DNA from: Flavobacterium luteolum
GTDB lineage: Bacteria; Bacteroidota; Bacteroidia; Flavobacteriales; Flavobacteriaceae
Assembly: GCF_027111275.1 (NCBI RefSeq)
Contig: NZ_CP114286.1
Coordinates: 2,480,001 to 2,544,000 of the forward strand
Direction of reading: 5' to 3'
DNA: 64,000 bases
The translations under genes were made by a program, and so were the position numbers. The notes below the pieces were generated by a model. The model ran no database searches and was not told where the DNA came from. It saw only the letters and a list, made by a program, of their open reading frames with translations. Within the stretch, counting starts at the first letter, position 1, and every line of letters begins with the position of its first letter. This document shows positions 63,682 to 64,000 of the stretch, piece after piece.

Positions 63682-64000
63682 ATGGCAGTTTTAGCAAAAA
63701 TTAGACAGCGTTCCGCTTTATTGATAGGAGTTATTGCACTTGCATTATTTGCATTTATAATACAAGATCTATTTACAAGAGGAACATTCGGTCAAAGTTC
63801 AAAAGATGTAGGAAGCATCGATGGAAAAGATATTTCATTTGAAGACTTTAGAGTTAAAGTTAGTAATGTTGAAAAAAGTGGGCAAGGAATAACTTCCACT
63901 GAAGCTGCAAACAGAGTTTGGGATCAAGAAGTTTCAATCGCTTTATTATCATCACAGTTTGATAAATTAGGATTGAGAGTTGGTGAAAAACACATTTTAG
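63682..64000 (+). CDS. SurA/PpiD-like peptidylprolyl isomerase, N-terminal part (3' end outside window)
   Basis: The frame is open from ATG 63682 to the end of the window (106 residues). It begins M-A-V-L-A-K-I-R-Q-R-S and has one membrane helix (about 12-28), followed by a periplasmic stretch with V-G-S-I-D-G-K-D-I-S-F-E-D-F, then a helical chaperone-like region. This is the standard start of PpiD-type membrane-anchored peptidylprolyl isomerases (SurA_N family) that fold outer-membrane proteins. The parvulin domain would lie beyond the window. Confidence 0.82.
   Translation, partial: MAVLAKIRQRSALLIGVIALALFAFIIQDLFTRGTFGQSSKDVGSIDGKDISFEDFRVKVSNVEKSGQGITSTEAANRVWDQEVSIALLSSQFDKLGLRVGEKHIL

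Overview
The window is about 34% GC by eye. It carries Bacteroidota-type signals: TTG/TAnnTTTG promoters, SusC/SusD proteins, lipoproteins, a Por (type IX) secretion sorting tail, a mevalonate gene cluster, and almost no Shine-Dalgarno sequences. Gene content and order fit the genus Flavobacterium. No phage, transposase, CRISPR array, rRNA or plasmid genes were seen; one tRNA-Phe is present.

Layout. 1-5600: the end of an M20 dipeptidase, then a BlaI/M56 (BlaR1-like) regulatory operon with two TPR/DUF6624 paralogues, a MORN-like lipoprotein and TonB-like domains, headed by a double BlaI-type operator. 5.6-20.4 kb: housekeeping and metabolic genes (saccharopine dehydrogenase-like, DUF423, PEP carboxykinase, phytase with its TonB-dependent receptor, DUF4407, PH/SHOCT protein, small enzymes, hemW, ruvC). 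20.4-36.8 kb: a flippase-like/glycosyltransferase pair, a mevalonate/isoprenoid operon (mvaD, GHMP kinase, DUF502, UbiA, pseudouridine synthase), TspO, two paralogous secreted proteins, and a run of small enzyme genes. 36.9-57.2 kb: a complete starch/maltose utilisation locus. Outer-membrane SusC/SusD/SusE-like proteins and a secreted T9SS alpha-amylase are on the plus strand. Two GH13 enzymes, GH97, a GH65 phosphorylase, beta-phosphoglucomutase, a maltose-type MFS permease and a LacI regulator are on the minus strand. 57.3-64 kb: an MHS-type transporter with a small partner, tRNA-Phe, coaX, an outer-membrane protein, lptC, a CNNM/CBS protein and the start of a SurA/PpiD-like foldase.

The starch genes form a coherent pathway. 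Starch is cut outside the cell by the sorted amylase, bound and imported by SusCD(E), and trimmed in the periplasm by GH13/GH97. Maltose then enters through the MFS permease, is phosphorolysed by GH65, and beta-glucose-1-phosphate is isomerised by PgmB.

The most unusual layer is the repeats. At least six families of palindromic elements fill the intergenic space, nest inside one another and duplicate. Three enzyme genes (a cyclase, mvaD and a glycosyltransferase) carry in-frame pieces of these same repeats inside their reading frames. One family (the AACCGCAAAG...CTTTGCGGTT element) occurs as short gene-less copies and once as a long copy whose arms enclose an intact GxxExxY protein, a PD-(D/E)XK nuclease-fold gene. 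That gene-in-palindrome unit is the best candidate here for an uncharacterised mobile or repeat-spreading system.
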